Shown: one piece after another, positions 34,971-44,600 of the stretch | Layout: every line of letters starts with the position of its first letter | Position numbering within the stretch: position 1 is the stretch's first letter | Assembly: GCF_002796605.1 (NCBI RefSeq) | Contig: NZ_CP024923.1 | Coordinates: 682,001-746,000, forward strand | DNA length: 64,000 nt | Reading direction: 5' to 3' | Source: Sphingomonas psychrotolerans | GTDB taxonomy: Bacteria; Pseudomonadota; Alphaproteobacteria; Sphingomonadales; Sphingomonadaceae | Notes under the pieces: generated by a model | Told to the model about the DNA's origin: nothing | Seen by the model: only the letters and a program-made list of their open reading frames with translations | Database searches by the model: none | Translations under genes and position numbers: made by a program

Positions 34971-35870
34971 CTAGGGAGTCGATCTCTTCTCAAGGGCGAT
35001 GGAGTAGGTGATCCTGTCAGGTGAGACCTTTGTGACGGTGATCGCGAGGTCACGGATATAGACCTTGCGTTCGCCCAAGCCGGCCGTTTCGATCTGACCC
35101 GAGCCGGGATTCACCAGGTCGTCGATCGAGTAACCGCGGATCTCGAACCGCATCTGGCCGTCCTTTATTCCCTGATAGGCGATGTCGTAGATCCGGCCCG
35201 CCTCGATCGGATCATAAGCGGCGGGGTTCGGAGCCTCGGCGCCCTTGGAATAATCGCGAGGCGGTACCATCGGCTGGCCCATTCCGACGGTCTGCACCTG
35301 CCCAAACGTGGCCGGGGCAGGCGCGGAGGAACGAACGATCGGTACGGCTTTGTCCTTTGCCATCCGCTCCTGAAGCGCGAGGGGTGACATCGCGCCATCG
35401 CGCTGCGCGAGAAGTGCCTCTGTGAAAGCGACATCGTCGATGGTGAGCGGGAAATATCCGACCGCGTGGCGGACGGCCGGCTTGGAACACACAAAGTCCA
35501 GCTCCGATTGGGCGAGGGCATCGGTCGCCTCGGCCATCTCCACCTTCGCGCGAGTTGAGGTATCGATCACGGTCTCGTCATATCCGAAGCGCTGCACGCC
35601 ACCCCAACCCAACCGACGCCTCACGCAATCGGCCTCCATGAAAGAGACGGTCCTTGCGACGGGATTGCCCGGCTGCCGGATAACCTCCTTCGCAGCGAAG
35701 CGGACGATATCCCCTTCGCGCTCCATCGTATCTGTGTCGATGAACAGGACGCGATCCTGGCTTTGACCGACATACCACCAGGGCGCAGCGGCAGCAGGCG
35801 CCGCGGCCAGTACAAATGTGGCGGCGAACAATGCGCCAGACAGTTCACGCGACAATCCTATTCCTCTCAC
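34971..35870 (-). CDS. Secreted protein of unknown function
   Basis: About 299 residues. A signal peptide (LSGALFAATFVLAAAPAAAA) is followed by PWWYVGQSQDRVLFIDTDTM, a pattern shared with surface-adhesin-E-like/YARHG-type exported proteins that read out a colour or state string. No catalytic motif is visible. The start is uncertain: GTG 35870 or a TTG 5 codons later with an AGAGGA ribosome site. It follows a DUF1176 protein by 43 bases, and the two may form an operon. Confidence 0.65.
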   Translation of the reverse strand: MRGIGLSRELSGALFAATFVLAAAPAAAAPWWYVGQSQDRVLFIDTDTMEREGDIVRFAAKEVIRQPGNPVARTVSFMEADCVRRRLGWGGVQRFGYDETVIDTSTRAKVEMAEATDALAQSELDFVCSKPAVRHAVGYFPLTIDDVAFTEALLAQRDGAMSPLALQERMAKDKAVPIVRSSAPAPATFGQVQTVGMGQPMVPPRDYSKGAEAPNPAAYDPIEAGRIYDIAYQGIKDGQMRFEIRGYSIDDLVNPGSGQIETAGLGERKVYIRDLAITVTKVSPDRITYSIALEKRSTP

Positions 35871-35913
35871 CGATATCAGCCTGATGGCTTGGCTGCGAAT
35901 AGCTGGTGAAGAC

Positions 35914-36975
35914 CTAGCGGACCGAACGAAACAGTATCGGCCAATCTCCCGGCTCGATCCCGCCACAGGATTGCTGCAGCGTCATTTCCGACAGCAGGAA
36001 AGATCTTCCGTCCCAGATCCAGCTTGCCGACACGCCGCAATCGGCAAGACCACGCCCCTTGGCCGCCATGCTGAGCGTGCCGGTCTTTGCGTCGAAGGCG
36101 CCCTCGGTGAAATAGGCCGCATCGGAGCGGTCGGACCCATTGCTGAGATACGGGGTCGGGGCGATCAGCCGGCGCGCGGCGCCACCGCGCCGTGGCGCGA
36201 TGAAAGCTAGTGAGGAACCCTGATATGCCCCCATGATGCAGGGGATCAGCACAAGGGCCTGGCTGTCATCGAGCGCGTGCGCTTCCGGCATTTCCGGCGT
36301 CTCCCCGCAACCTTCCTTCTCGAACAAAGCCTTCTGGTTCGCCCGTACGGCTCGAATCAACCGTTGTTCCTCGCCAGTTGCGAAGCTCGCCAGGACTGGG
36401 CGGTTGGGAATCCTCGGAAGCGCAGGCGGCGCAGGAACCTGCGATGCCGGCTTCTCGCCTGTCCGGAGCAGTGCGGTTACTCCGCCCCCTCTGTGCTGCC
36501 GATCATCGAGGCGCAGGATGGCCGCCGCGAAGCCATCGAGCGGCACCTCGTCGCCTTCGGCGAGTGTTACTTTGGAGGCACTGCGCAGCTTCAGTACAAG
36601 CGCGCGTATCACCTCGAGATTGTCGGTTGTGGCCGTGGTCTCGTCATCGGAAGTCGTGATTTCCCAAGCCGGCCCCGCGAGGCCAGCCGGCTGGCCGTCG
36701 ATCCGGATGTCCGTCAGTGCGAATTTATGGGTGGCGCTTATCGAAGCGCTCAACGATCCCCTCGGGCCAGCATCCCGCTCGATCCTGATCTCGGAACCCT
36801 GATAGCGGTCCGGGAAGCCCTTCGTGATGCAAGTTAGCGTGTTGTCGCAAGCGACGAACCACGATCCGTAGGTGTCATAAGACTGGACGGTGTCGCGCGG
36901 CGGTGACGCTGCGACCGACAAGATGGCCGTCGCCAGGAGAGGGAGGATCGATCCTGCACAACTGGCTTTCGTCAA
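35914..36975 (-). CDS. DUF1176-family secreted protein
   Basis: About 353 residues. Its N-terminus SILPLLATAILSVAASPP is a signal peptide, followed by the DUF1176 pattern: YGSWFVACDNTLTCITKGFP and the C-terminal AAKGRGLADCGVSASWIWDG with SCGGI. Cys pairs around residues 40 and 325-350 are typical. The function is unknown. The start is uncertain because no ATG lies near the signal peptide; TTG 36975 is the closest candidate, and the longer frame upstream overlaps the divergent GH172 promoter region. Confidence 0.7.
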   Translation of the reverse strand: MTKASCAGSILPLLATAILSVAASPPRDTVQSYDTYGSWFVACDNTLTCITKGFPDRYQGSEIRIERDAGPRGSLSASISATHKFALTDIRIDGQPAGLAGPAWEITTSDDETTATTDNLEVIRALVLKLRSASKVTLAEGDEVPLDGFAAAILRLDDRQHRGGGVTALLRTGEKPASQVPAPPALPRIPNRPVLASFATGEEQRLIRAVRANQKALFEKEGCGETPEMPEAHALDDSQALVLIPCIMGAYQGSSLAFIAPRRGGAARRLIAPTPYLSNGSDRSDAAYFTEGAFDAKTGTLSMAAKGRGLADCGVSASWIWDGRSFLLSEMTLQQSCGGIEPGDWPILFRSVR

Positions 36976-37232
36976 CGTCGCTCGCTCTCGAAATGGCAAG
37001 CTCCTCAAACGACCTTTAACAAGCTTCGATCCGGGAACGGCAAGTTTACCCGCCTCGCACCTGGAAGCGGCCGGTCGGGAAACGGCCCAAAAGCGGCAGG
37101 GCCCCCTTTCCGCATAAGCTGCGGGTCTCCGTTGCGTCGAGCGGAAGTGCCGCGCTTTGGCCTGAGTGGAATCCGCTGGCCAGCTTCGGATGCGCTCTTC
37201 TGCATGCGAGCGCATACCGGTAGAGCAGTACG

Positions 37233-38474
37233 ATGAGAACTTATCATCGAGTCCGGCGCCCGCTGCTGCTGCTGCTGCTGCTGCTGCTGACTTGCGCCCC
37301 GGGTGCAACGTTCGCACAGGAAGTATATCAGCTCCCGGACGGCCAGGAGACCCGCTGGATCAGTCCCGAAAATCCGACGGGAGACAAGGGAGCCGGCGCG
37401 AAAGAAAATCGTGGCGGGAAAGGCCACGCCTTCGAAACCATTCCCCTCGGCGCAACACACACGCTCGCGCATATCAAAGGTTCCGGCATCATCGATCGGA
37501 TATGGATGACGATCGAGGACCGCTCGCCGGAAGCCTTGCGAGGCCTGAAGCTCGAAGCATTCTGGGATGGAGCGAAGACCCCTGCAGTGTCCGTCCCGCT
37601 CGGCGACTTCTTCCTCCACGGTGCAGGCGAAATAGTGCCTCTGGAGACCGAGCTGTTTGCCAGCCCTGAAGGTCGGTCGCTTGTCTCCTATGTGAAAATG
37701 CCTTTTCGCCGCGAAGCCAGGCTGACAGTGACCAATGAGTCCGGCAAGCGGGTCAACTTGATCTTCTTCGACATCAATTATCGTTCAGTGACGGTGCTTC
37801 CGAAAGACACCCTCTATTTTCACGCGTGGTGGAACCGCGAAAAGTCTACGGCACTCGGCCGTGATTTCCGGATCCTGCCGCGCATCGAGGGCAAGGGGCG
37901 CTTCCTGGGGACGAGTGTGACGGTGCTCACTAACCCGGTTTACGAGAGAACCTGGTGGGGTGAAGGCGAGGTCAAGATCTCCCTGGATGGTGACGCCGAG
38001 CATCCCACTTTGGTGGGAACGGGCACAGAGGATTACATCGGTACGGCATGGGGCCAGGGGCCTTATGTGAACCGGTTCCAGGGTGCGCCAATTGCCACTT
38101 GGGACGACGAGGGACGCTGGACCTTCTACCGTTTCCACGTGCCTGATCCGGTATATTTTCGGCACGGCATCGAGGTGACTCTCCAGCAGATGGGCGGAGC
38201 GCGCAAGCCCATCATCCTTGGCCTGATGAAGAAGGGCGCACCTCTCGTCCCGGTGACCATTGACCCGGGCTCGCGAGACAATTTTCAGCAGCTTCTCTAC
38301 AGCAGCAAGCAACTCCCCGACGCGGCACTGCCGGATGGGCATACAAACTATTACCGCAGCGACGATGTGGCTGCGGTGGCGTACTTCTATCTAGACAAGC
38401 CGGATCGCGTTCTACCTTCGATCGCGCCCGTTGCGGAGCGTCTGTCCGGACTGCGCGTGCCAAAAAAGAAATAA
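37233..38474 (+). CDS. Secreted GH172-type protein (DUF2961)
   Basis: A 413-residue protein. A signal peptide with a nine-leucine core precedes the DUF2961/GH172 fold: WISPENPTGDKGAGAKENRG, HIKGSGIIDRIWMTIEDRSP, VPLGDFFLHGAGE and LVGTGTEDYIGTAWGQ. GH172 enzymes act on fructofuranose dianhydrides or arabinofuranosides. The GTGTEDY block is the family hallmark with the catalytic acids. The substrate is unknown. No sugar transporter lies next to it, so it is an isolated exported enzyme. Confidence 0.85.
   Translation: MRTYHRVRRPLLLLLLLLLTCAPGATFAQEVYQLPDGQETRWISPENPTGDKGAGAKENRGGKGHAFETIPLGATHTLAHIKGSGIIDRIWMTIEDRSPEALRGLKLEAFWDGAKTPAVSVPLGDFFLHGAGEIVPLETELFASPEGRSLVSYVKMPFRREARLTVTNESGKRVNLIFFDINYRSVTVLPKDTLYFHAWWNREKSTALGRDFRILPRIEGKGRFLGTSVTVLTNPVYERTWWGEGEVKISLDGDAEHPTLVGTGTEDYIGTAWGQGPYVNRFQGAPIATWDDEGRWTFYRFHVPDPVYFRHGIEVTLQQMGGARKPIILGLMKKGAPLVPVTIDPGSRDNFQQLLYSSKQLPDAALPDGHTNYYRSDDVAAVAYFYLDKPDRVLPSIAPVAERLSGLRVPKKK
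37263..37289 (+). repeat. (CTG)9 microsatellite in the GH172 signal peptide
   Basis: Nine consecutive CTG codons encode the leucine run of the signal peptide. Being a 3-base unit, slippage changes the hydrophobic-core length without shifting frame, which could tune export. Confidence 0.9.
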
Positions 38475-38725
38475 GCTGCGCGCCGCTGGTGAGGGGGCTG
38501 GGGCGTCCCAAGTCCGCTAAGCGCCCATTGTCGCTGTCTACAGCGCCCTTGGGTGTTCCCGAAAGCGGACGTCCGTTCACGTCAAAGCTCAGGGCCTTGG
38601 CCTTGGCAGCGCTCCTAACGAGGGTGGCGGTGGCGTGGACTCTCGCAGCGCATGCCGCGCTGGACAAATTCAGCGCTGTTGGCGGCATCGGCATCGCACT
38701 TCTGTTCACCAAAGAGCATCGTTGT

Positions 38726-39757
38726 TCAGGCGGCTTCCAAAGGGTAACCAGCTTCCCGCCAGGCGGTAGTCCCGCCCTCGAGCGCAGCTACGCGGGAAAA
38801 ACCAAGATCCCGCAGCGTAGCGGCCGCGAGAGTGGAGATCTTCCCGAACTCGCAACAAGTCACAATCTTGGCCGTGGGGTCGGGCAGTTCTGTATTTACT
38901 CGAAGTTCCAGCTGGCCGCGCGGGAGGTGCCGCGCGCCCGTGATATGTCCCGCCTCGAAAGCCTCTTTCTCTCGCAGATCAAGTACGGTTACCTCGCTCG
39001 GGTTGTTGTCCAGACGACTGCGCAGCTCAGCCATCGCCATAAATGGCACCTTCCGGGCGGCCTCAGAGAGTAGCTGCGTTACGGTCTTGCCGCCGTTCAT
39101 ATTGGTGCGGAGCGCCTCCGTAATATGGGTTGGAGCCGCAAGGTCGAGGTCGCGCATCATAGCCACGAAGTCAGCTCGTTCGGGTCTCTGGAGCCGATGA
39201 TTATACGCACGTTCGTGGCCGATAGTGGAGTTAGTCCTGCCCTTGTAATCATGCGCCGGATAGACAAGCGTAGCATCAGGCAACCGGAGAAGCCGTCCGA
39301 ACAAGCTGTCGTACAAGGCGTTCGGGTCGCCAGTCGGAAGATCGGTTCGTCCTGTTCCTTCGATGAGAAGGGTGTCTCCCGTGAACACCCGGTTTTCCAT
39401 GATCAGGCACATCGAGTCTGCAGTATGCCCCGGTGTATGCATCGCCGTCAGCTTCAGTGATCCAGCGACGAGCATGTCACCGTCGTCTAGCCGAAGGTCG
39501 GCATAGGGTGCCGAACTCAGCCGGTGCATGACAATGGGCACGCCGAGGACTCGGCCCAGCTCCCGGCTGCCGGAGAAATGGTCCGCATGCGTGTGCGTAT
39601 CGACAATGTAGCGAAGACAAAGGCCCTGATGCTGAACCTCCCCGCGGTACCGATCGACCAAGCTGAGTTCCGGATCGATGAGTATAGCGGCACATGAACT
39701 TTCGCACGCGAGGAGGTAGGATCGGCAACCGCCCGCGGCGAAGGTTTCGAACAGCAT
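38726..39757 (-). CDS. Persulfide dioxygenase-rhodanese fusion
   Basis: A 343-residue protein. The N-terminal metallo-beta-lactamase domain of the ETHE1/Blh group has DTHTHADHFSGSRELG at about 52-67, HTPGHTADSMC and YPAHDYKGRTNSTIG. The C-terminal rhodanese domain (VTVLDLREKEAFEAGHITGA) has the loop TCCEFGKIST holding the cysteine. The enzyme oxidises glutathione persulfide to sulfite. The rhodanese loop is not the usual CRSGxRS. It ends 251 bases from the GH172 stop, and its start lies 6 bases after the peroxiredoxin stop, so the two form an operon. Confidence 0.85.
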   Translation of the reverse strand: MLFETFAAGGCRSYLLACESSCAAILIDPELSLVDRYRGEVQHQGLCLRYIVDTHTHADHFSGSRELGRVLGVPIVMHRLSSAPYADLRLDDGDMLVAGSLKLTAMHTPGHTADSMCLIMENRVFTGDTLLIEGTGRTDLPTGDPNALYDSLFGRLLRLPDATLVYPAHDYKGRTNSTIGHERAYNHRLQRPERADFVAMMRDLDLAAPTHITEALRTNMNGGKTVTQLLSEAARKVPFMAMAELRSRLDNNPSEVTVLDLREKEAFEAGHITGARHLPRGQLELRVNTELPDPTAKIVTCCEFGKISTLAAATLRDLGFSRVAALEGGTTAWREAGYPLEAA

Positions 39758-39763
39758 GGCCAG

Positions 39764-40423
39764 TTAGCGGGGCTGAGCGACGAGGCGAAGATACGGGCGG
39801 GGGGCTTCCCAACCTTCGGGGTAGAGGGTCGCGGCTTCCTTATCGGAAACCGACCCAGCGATAATCACCCGATCGCCATCCCGCCAGTTTACCGGCGTGG
39901 CCACTCGATGCTGCGCTGTCAGCTGCAACGAGTCGATGACGCGCAATATCTCGTCGAAGTTGCGCCCGGTGGTCATGGGGTAGCTGAGCGACAACTTGAT
40001 TTGCTTGTCTGGTCCAATGACAAATACCGTACGAACGGTAGCATTATCGGCTGTCGAGCGTCCGCGGGCGCCGCCGTCGATTTCTTCGGGGAGCATGTTG
40101 TAAAGTTTCGATACCGCCAGATCGATATCGCCGATCATAAGGTAGTTTGGCGCAGTACCCTGCGTTTCAGCGATATCTTGGGCCCAGCGGGCATGATTTC
40201 CCACCGGATCGACGCTGAGGCCGATGATCTTGACCCCGCGCCGGTCGAATTCAGGCTTGAGCTTGGCCATGTAACCAAGCTCTGTCGTGCAGACCGGAGT
40301 GAAGTCGTTCGGGTGCGAGAAAAGGATCGCCCAAGAGTCGCCAATCCATTCATGAAAATCAATGACACCCACTGTCGTGCGGGCGCTGAAATTTGGCGCA
40401 ATTGAGTTTATGCGAAGATTCAT
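39764..40423 (-). CDS. 1-Cys peroxiredoxin (Prx6-type)
   Basis: A 219-residue thiol peroxidase. The peroxidatic Cys is in PNDFTPVCTTELGYMAKL at about 38-55. VDPVGNHARWAQDI and the C-terminal LQLTAQHRVATPVNWRDGD extension place it in the Prx6 group. It reduces hydrogen or organic peroxides. It is the first gene of the operon with the persulfide dioxygenase, suggesting linked detoxification of sulfane sulfur and peroxide. It is divergent from the AraC regulator. Confidence 0.9.
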   Translation of the reverse strand: MNLRINSIAPNFSARTTVGVIDFHEWIGDSWAILFSHPNDFTPVCTTELGYMAKLKPEFDRRGVKIIGLSVDPVGNHARWAQDIAETQGTAPNYLMIGDIDLAVSKLYNMLPEEIDGGARGRSTADNATVRTVFVIGPDKQIKLSLSYPMTTGRNFDEILRVIDSLQLTAQHRVATPVNWRDGDRVIIAGSVSDKEAATLYPEGWEAPRPYLRLVAQPR

Positions 40424-40589
40424 CCAAGTTCGCCCCGCGTTTGCGCGCCCCGACTGCCAGGCGCTGTACGAGCTTAGTTGGCGGGAACTCCGGGGCTATG
40501 CGATTCCGGCAGGTAGGCAGGCGTATCATCCGCGATCATTGCGGATGCTCCGAACGACGTTATTCTTGGTAGGAATTCGGGAGCGGAGA

Positions 40590-41591
40590 GTGTCAGCGGT
40601 GCTGTCGGCACACAACGGTGTTAAGATCAAACGGTCGTTCTTCGGCGAGTTTACCGATCCGGATCTTATGGCGTCGGCCATCGGCGGTCTGGACCGCCGC
40701 GCACCCGGACCTCGCCCGATGAAGGCCCGTGCGGTGGATTTTCATGCCACCTTTGCGCGAGCGTTGCTCGACGACGTTAGCCTCGGGGTCGGACGTTTTG
40801 CCCAGGGCGAGCCGCAGCGTGCGGAACTCAACGAAGGCCACACCTTCCTGTTCGCAACCGAGCCCGGCCTCGTCCGCCGCATGTCAGGGCGCGAGCTGAG
40901 CGGAGACCGCATACTTCATTTCCGACCGCATGCGGAGACGGTCGCGACATCTCCCATGGGCATGGCTTGGGCGTTCGCCATCCTGATCGTGCCCAGCGAG
41001 GCACTCTCGAAATATGCTCCTGCACTGGCCGGCTTCGACCTCGAAGGCGCCCTGCCTAATGACAGAATGTTCGCTGTTGAGCGCCGTCCTTTGTCCCGGC
41101 TGATCGCGCTCACCAACGATGCGGCCCGGATCACCCGCGACGTCCCCTGGATCATCGAGGCGGAGGAGCCCGCACGCGCGCTTGCGGGCACGTTGCTGGA
41201 GGCACTGCTGTTGTGCCTCGCACGCGCCGAGTTGCGTCACCACCGGGGCGCGCCCTGGCGTCATCGCCAGATCGTTGAGGGCTTCGAACGACTGCTCGAT
41301 GAGCGTCCCGAGGAGCTGCTGTCACTTCCCGCGATTTGTGCGGCGTTGGGAGCGCCCGAGCGGACGCTAAATCTCGCCTGTCAGGAGTTTCTCGGGGAGA
41401 GCGCAGTCCGCTACGCGCGCGGTCGCCGGCTCGACCGGGTACGCCTCACCCTGCTGTCGTCGGATCCTGAGACGACCCATGTGACTGCAGTTGCGATGCG
41501 ATACGGTTTCTGGGAGCTCGGCCGCTTCGCGGGCGCCTATCGGTTGCGCTTCGGCGAGCGGCCTTCGGAGACCTTGCGGCGAGGGCGCTGA
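40590..41591 (+). CDS. AraC-family transcriptional regulator
   Basis: About 333 residues. The C-terminal helix-turn-helix pair (LPAICAALGAPERTLNLACQ, ARGRRLDRVRLTLLSSDPET, VAMRYGFWELGRFAGAYRLR) is clear and ends FGERPSETLRRGR. The N-terminal half (MKARAVDFHATFARALLDD, then SVGRF-like sequence) resembles the sensor of AraC_binding_2-type regulators. The frame stays open to 40362, overlapping the peroxiredoxin; GTG 40590 behind GGGAGCGGAGA is the likely start. It lies 100 bases before the autotransporter and is divergent from the peroxiredoxin, so either could be its target. Confidence 0.8.
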   Translation: MSAVLSAHNGVKIKRSFFGEFTDPDLMASAIGGLDRRAPGPRPMKARAVDFHATFARALLDDVSLGVGRFAQGEPQRAELNEGHTFLFATEPGLVRRMSGRELSGDRILHFRPHAETVATSPMGMAWAFAILIVPSEALSKYAPALAGFDLEGALPNDRMFAVERRPLSRLIALTNDAARITRDVPWIIEAEEPARALAGTLLEALLLCLARAELRHHRGAPWRHRQIVEGFERLLDERPEELLSLPAICAALGAPERTLNLACQEFLGESAVRYARGRRLDRVRLTLLSSDPETTHVTAVAMRYGFWELGRFAGAYRLRFGERPSETLRRGR

Positions 41592-41691
41592 ACGGTTGAA
41601 TCGTAAACCCGGGCGCTTGTCTGCCGGAATCGCATAGCCGCCTCGCCGGACCCCGCCTTATGCGCGCAGGCTCTGAAGAGGGGTCATTATC

Positions 41692-44600
41692 ATGCGCGCA
41701 GCTATCGATCGCAAAAAGCGGAGGTCCGTATTGCCAGCGCACGCGTCGGCCTCCTTAGCGGCACTGGCGGTCGCGACTGGGGTAGGCGCGGTGCCGGTCG
41801 CGCAAGCGCAGCAGCTCACCCAAGGCGGTGGCAATTCTACGGGTGGGATTGCGGGCGGCGGCGGGGGGCGCGGGGGCCCCGACTATAATCTCTTGGGCGG
41901 CGCGGGTGGCTCGGCAGCAACCACGCCGGACGGATTGGCGCAAGCCGGGAGCAAAGGCACGAACCCCACGAACGGGGCTCCGGGCGGTCCCGCAGGAACC
42001 CCGAACGACATCTCCGCGGGCGGCGGTGGCGGCGGCGCCGCGTCTGGTAGGGGGCCCCTCGCTCAATCGAGCGCAGGCGGCGCCGGCGCCGGCGGCGGCC
42101 ACCTCGACGCGACGACTGGCGCCTTCTCCTTGAGCGCGGATTACCTTGGATCCTCGGGCGGCGATGGGATCGCCGGAAACGCCGGCACCGGCGGCGGCGG
42201 AGGCGGCAGCGGTGGGCTGGTGCTTACGGGCGTCGAAGTCAGCGTGCAAACTGACGGGCATGCGGTGACCGGCGGCATCGGCGGGCGCAGCGCGGGCTCC
42301 GGCTTCTGGGGAACCGCCGGCGGCGGCGGTGCAGGACTGGTGTTGCTCCAGGGCGGCGCGCTGGCGATTTCCGGCGGCTCGGCTATCGCCGGCGGATTGG
42401 GCGGCGGTCGGGCCGATTATGGCGGCGGCGGGGGGGCGGGACTCTTCCTCTATGCAGGCGGCGCCCTGATCAATCAGGCCGGGAGCATTCGGGGCGGAAA
42501 CGGCGGCGGGGAAATTCTATTTGTCTACATGGGGGGTGATGGTGGTGCCGGCGTACTCAGCAATCTGGGCACGATCGCCAACGAGGCGGTGATCATCGGC
42601 GGCGACGGAGGCGTTGGCAGGTCAATGGGCGGGAATGGCGGCATTGGTGTCGTCGCGTGGGGCGGCAGCATCGACAATGCCGCGAACGGCGTCATCTCGG
42701 GCGGCCAAGGTGCCACCATACGGGATGCTGGCCGAAATAACAAAGCCGGCGGCGGCGGTGGTGGCATCTGGTTCCGCGATGGTCAGGCGGCGAGCCTGAC
42801 CAATGCGGGTACCGTCGAAGGAGGGGCAGCTGGAGCGACTCCGTTTGGCGACAATGTGGTTGGCGCTGGCGGTGTGGGCGTCACGGGGGCCGCAACCGGC
42901 AACATCTCGATCATCAATTCCGGGACGATCACCGGCGGGCTCAACAGCCGGAATGCAGTGCGGTCTGACGCGATCACGCTGTTCGGCAGCGGTAACCGTG
43001 TCGAATTGCGCGCGGGCTCGACGATCAACGGCAATGTCGTCGTGTCGGGCGGGAGCGACAATGCGCTGGTGCTCGGCGGTTCCGCCAATTCCGGCATGGA
43101 CGTGTCGCTGGTTAGCGCACTTGCACAATATCGCGGCTTCGACAGGTTCGAGAAAGTCGGGGCGAGCAATTGGACGCTGACCGGGGCGGGGAGTCAGGAC
43201 TGGTTGATCACGAGCGGCACGCTGAAGGGCGACACCAACAGCCTCAGCGGCAGTCTTGGCTTCGGGACCAGTGACGGCGGTCGCGGCGCGATCTTTGATC
43301 AGGCCTTTAACGGCACCTATGGCGGAGTTCTCTCCGGCGACGGCGTGGTGACCAAATCCGGGACCGGTGCGGTGACGATGACGGGTGTCCCGGCGCCCGG
43401 AGACAAGTTCACCGGCCTCGTGCAGGTTGATGGCGGTACGCTGGTGCTGAACGGCACGCTCGGCGATCGTGCGGGCAAGACTGCCCAGCTCCGTGTCGGG
43501 ACTGGCGCGATGCTAGGCGGCAGCGGAACATTCCTCGGCGACGTCACCGTCGCCGATGGGGGGATTGTCGGCCCCGGCACCAGCCCGGGCACGCTCACGA
43601 TCACAGGCAATTACACGCTCGGCGCAGGGTCGGTCCTCAGATATGAGCTCGGCCAGCCCGGTGTGGTGGGAAGCGCGACCAACGACCTGATCGTCGTCGG
43701 TGGCAATCTCACGCTCGACGGCAGTCTGGACCTGACCGCGCTCCCGGATTTCGGTGCCGGCTATTATCGCCTGATCGATTATGCCGGCTCGCTGACCGAC
43801 AACGGGCTAGAGCTGGGCACGACACCGCCGGGCTTCACCGGCACTGTGCAAACGGGGATCGCGGGACAGGTCAACATCCTGTTCAACGATGGTGCACAGC
43901 GGGTGCAATATTGGGACGGCACCGACGCGACCGGCAGATCTGCGGCCACCAACGGCGACGGCGGCATGGGCGTATGGCGCGCGGGCAGCACCAATTGGAC
44001 CGCAGCGAGCGGCTTCGGGATCAATGACGGCTGGGCTGGGCAGGCCGGCGTGTTCGCGGGCACCGCCGGCGGCACGGTGACGATAGAGGGTAGGCAAAGC
44101 TTCCAGCGCCTGCGCTTCGATACCGCTGGCTATGTGCTGCAAAGCGGAGCGCTCGTGACCACCGGCGACTTCTCGATCATCGAGGTAAACGCCGCGACGA
44201 CGATCAACTCAGCCATAGCCGGTATTGCCGGTCTCACCAAGACGGGCGCAGGCGCGCTGACCATGGGCGGCGCGAACAGCTACACCGGCCGCACCACCGT
44301 AAGTGCAGGAAGCCTGTCTCTCGCTGCCGGTGGCCTGATTGCGGGAGCGGTGCACAACGAAGCGTACTTCTCGAACGCAGGCACAGTTAACGGATCAGTG
44401 ACCAACGCTGGCGCCTTTGCTTCGACGGGCACTCTGAATGGCAACCTCCTCAACCAGGGCACTGCCAGTCTCGCCGGCCAGGTTCGCGGCAGTATCGAGA
44501 ACCACGGCACGGTCGCGCTTACGGGTGCGCTGTCTGGCGTCACTCGCCTGAACCAGGTGGGTGGCAGCCTGAACGTGGCAGGGTTCGAGATAGAGCTCGA

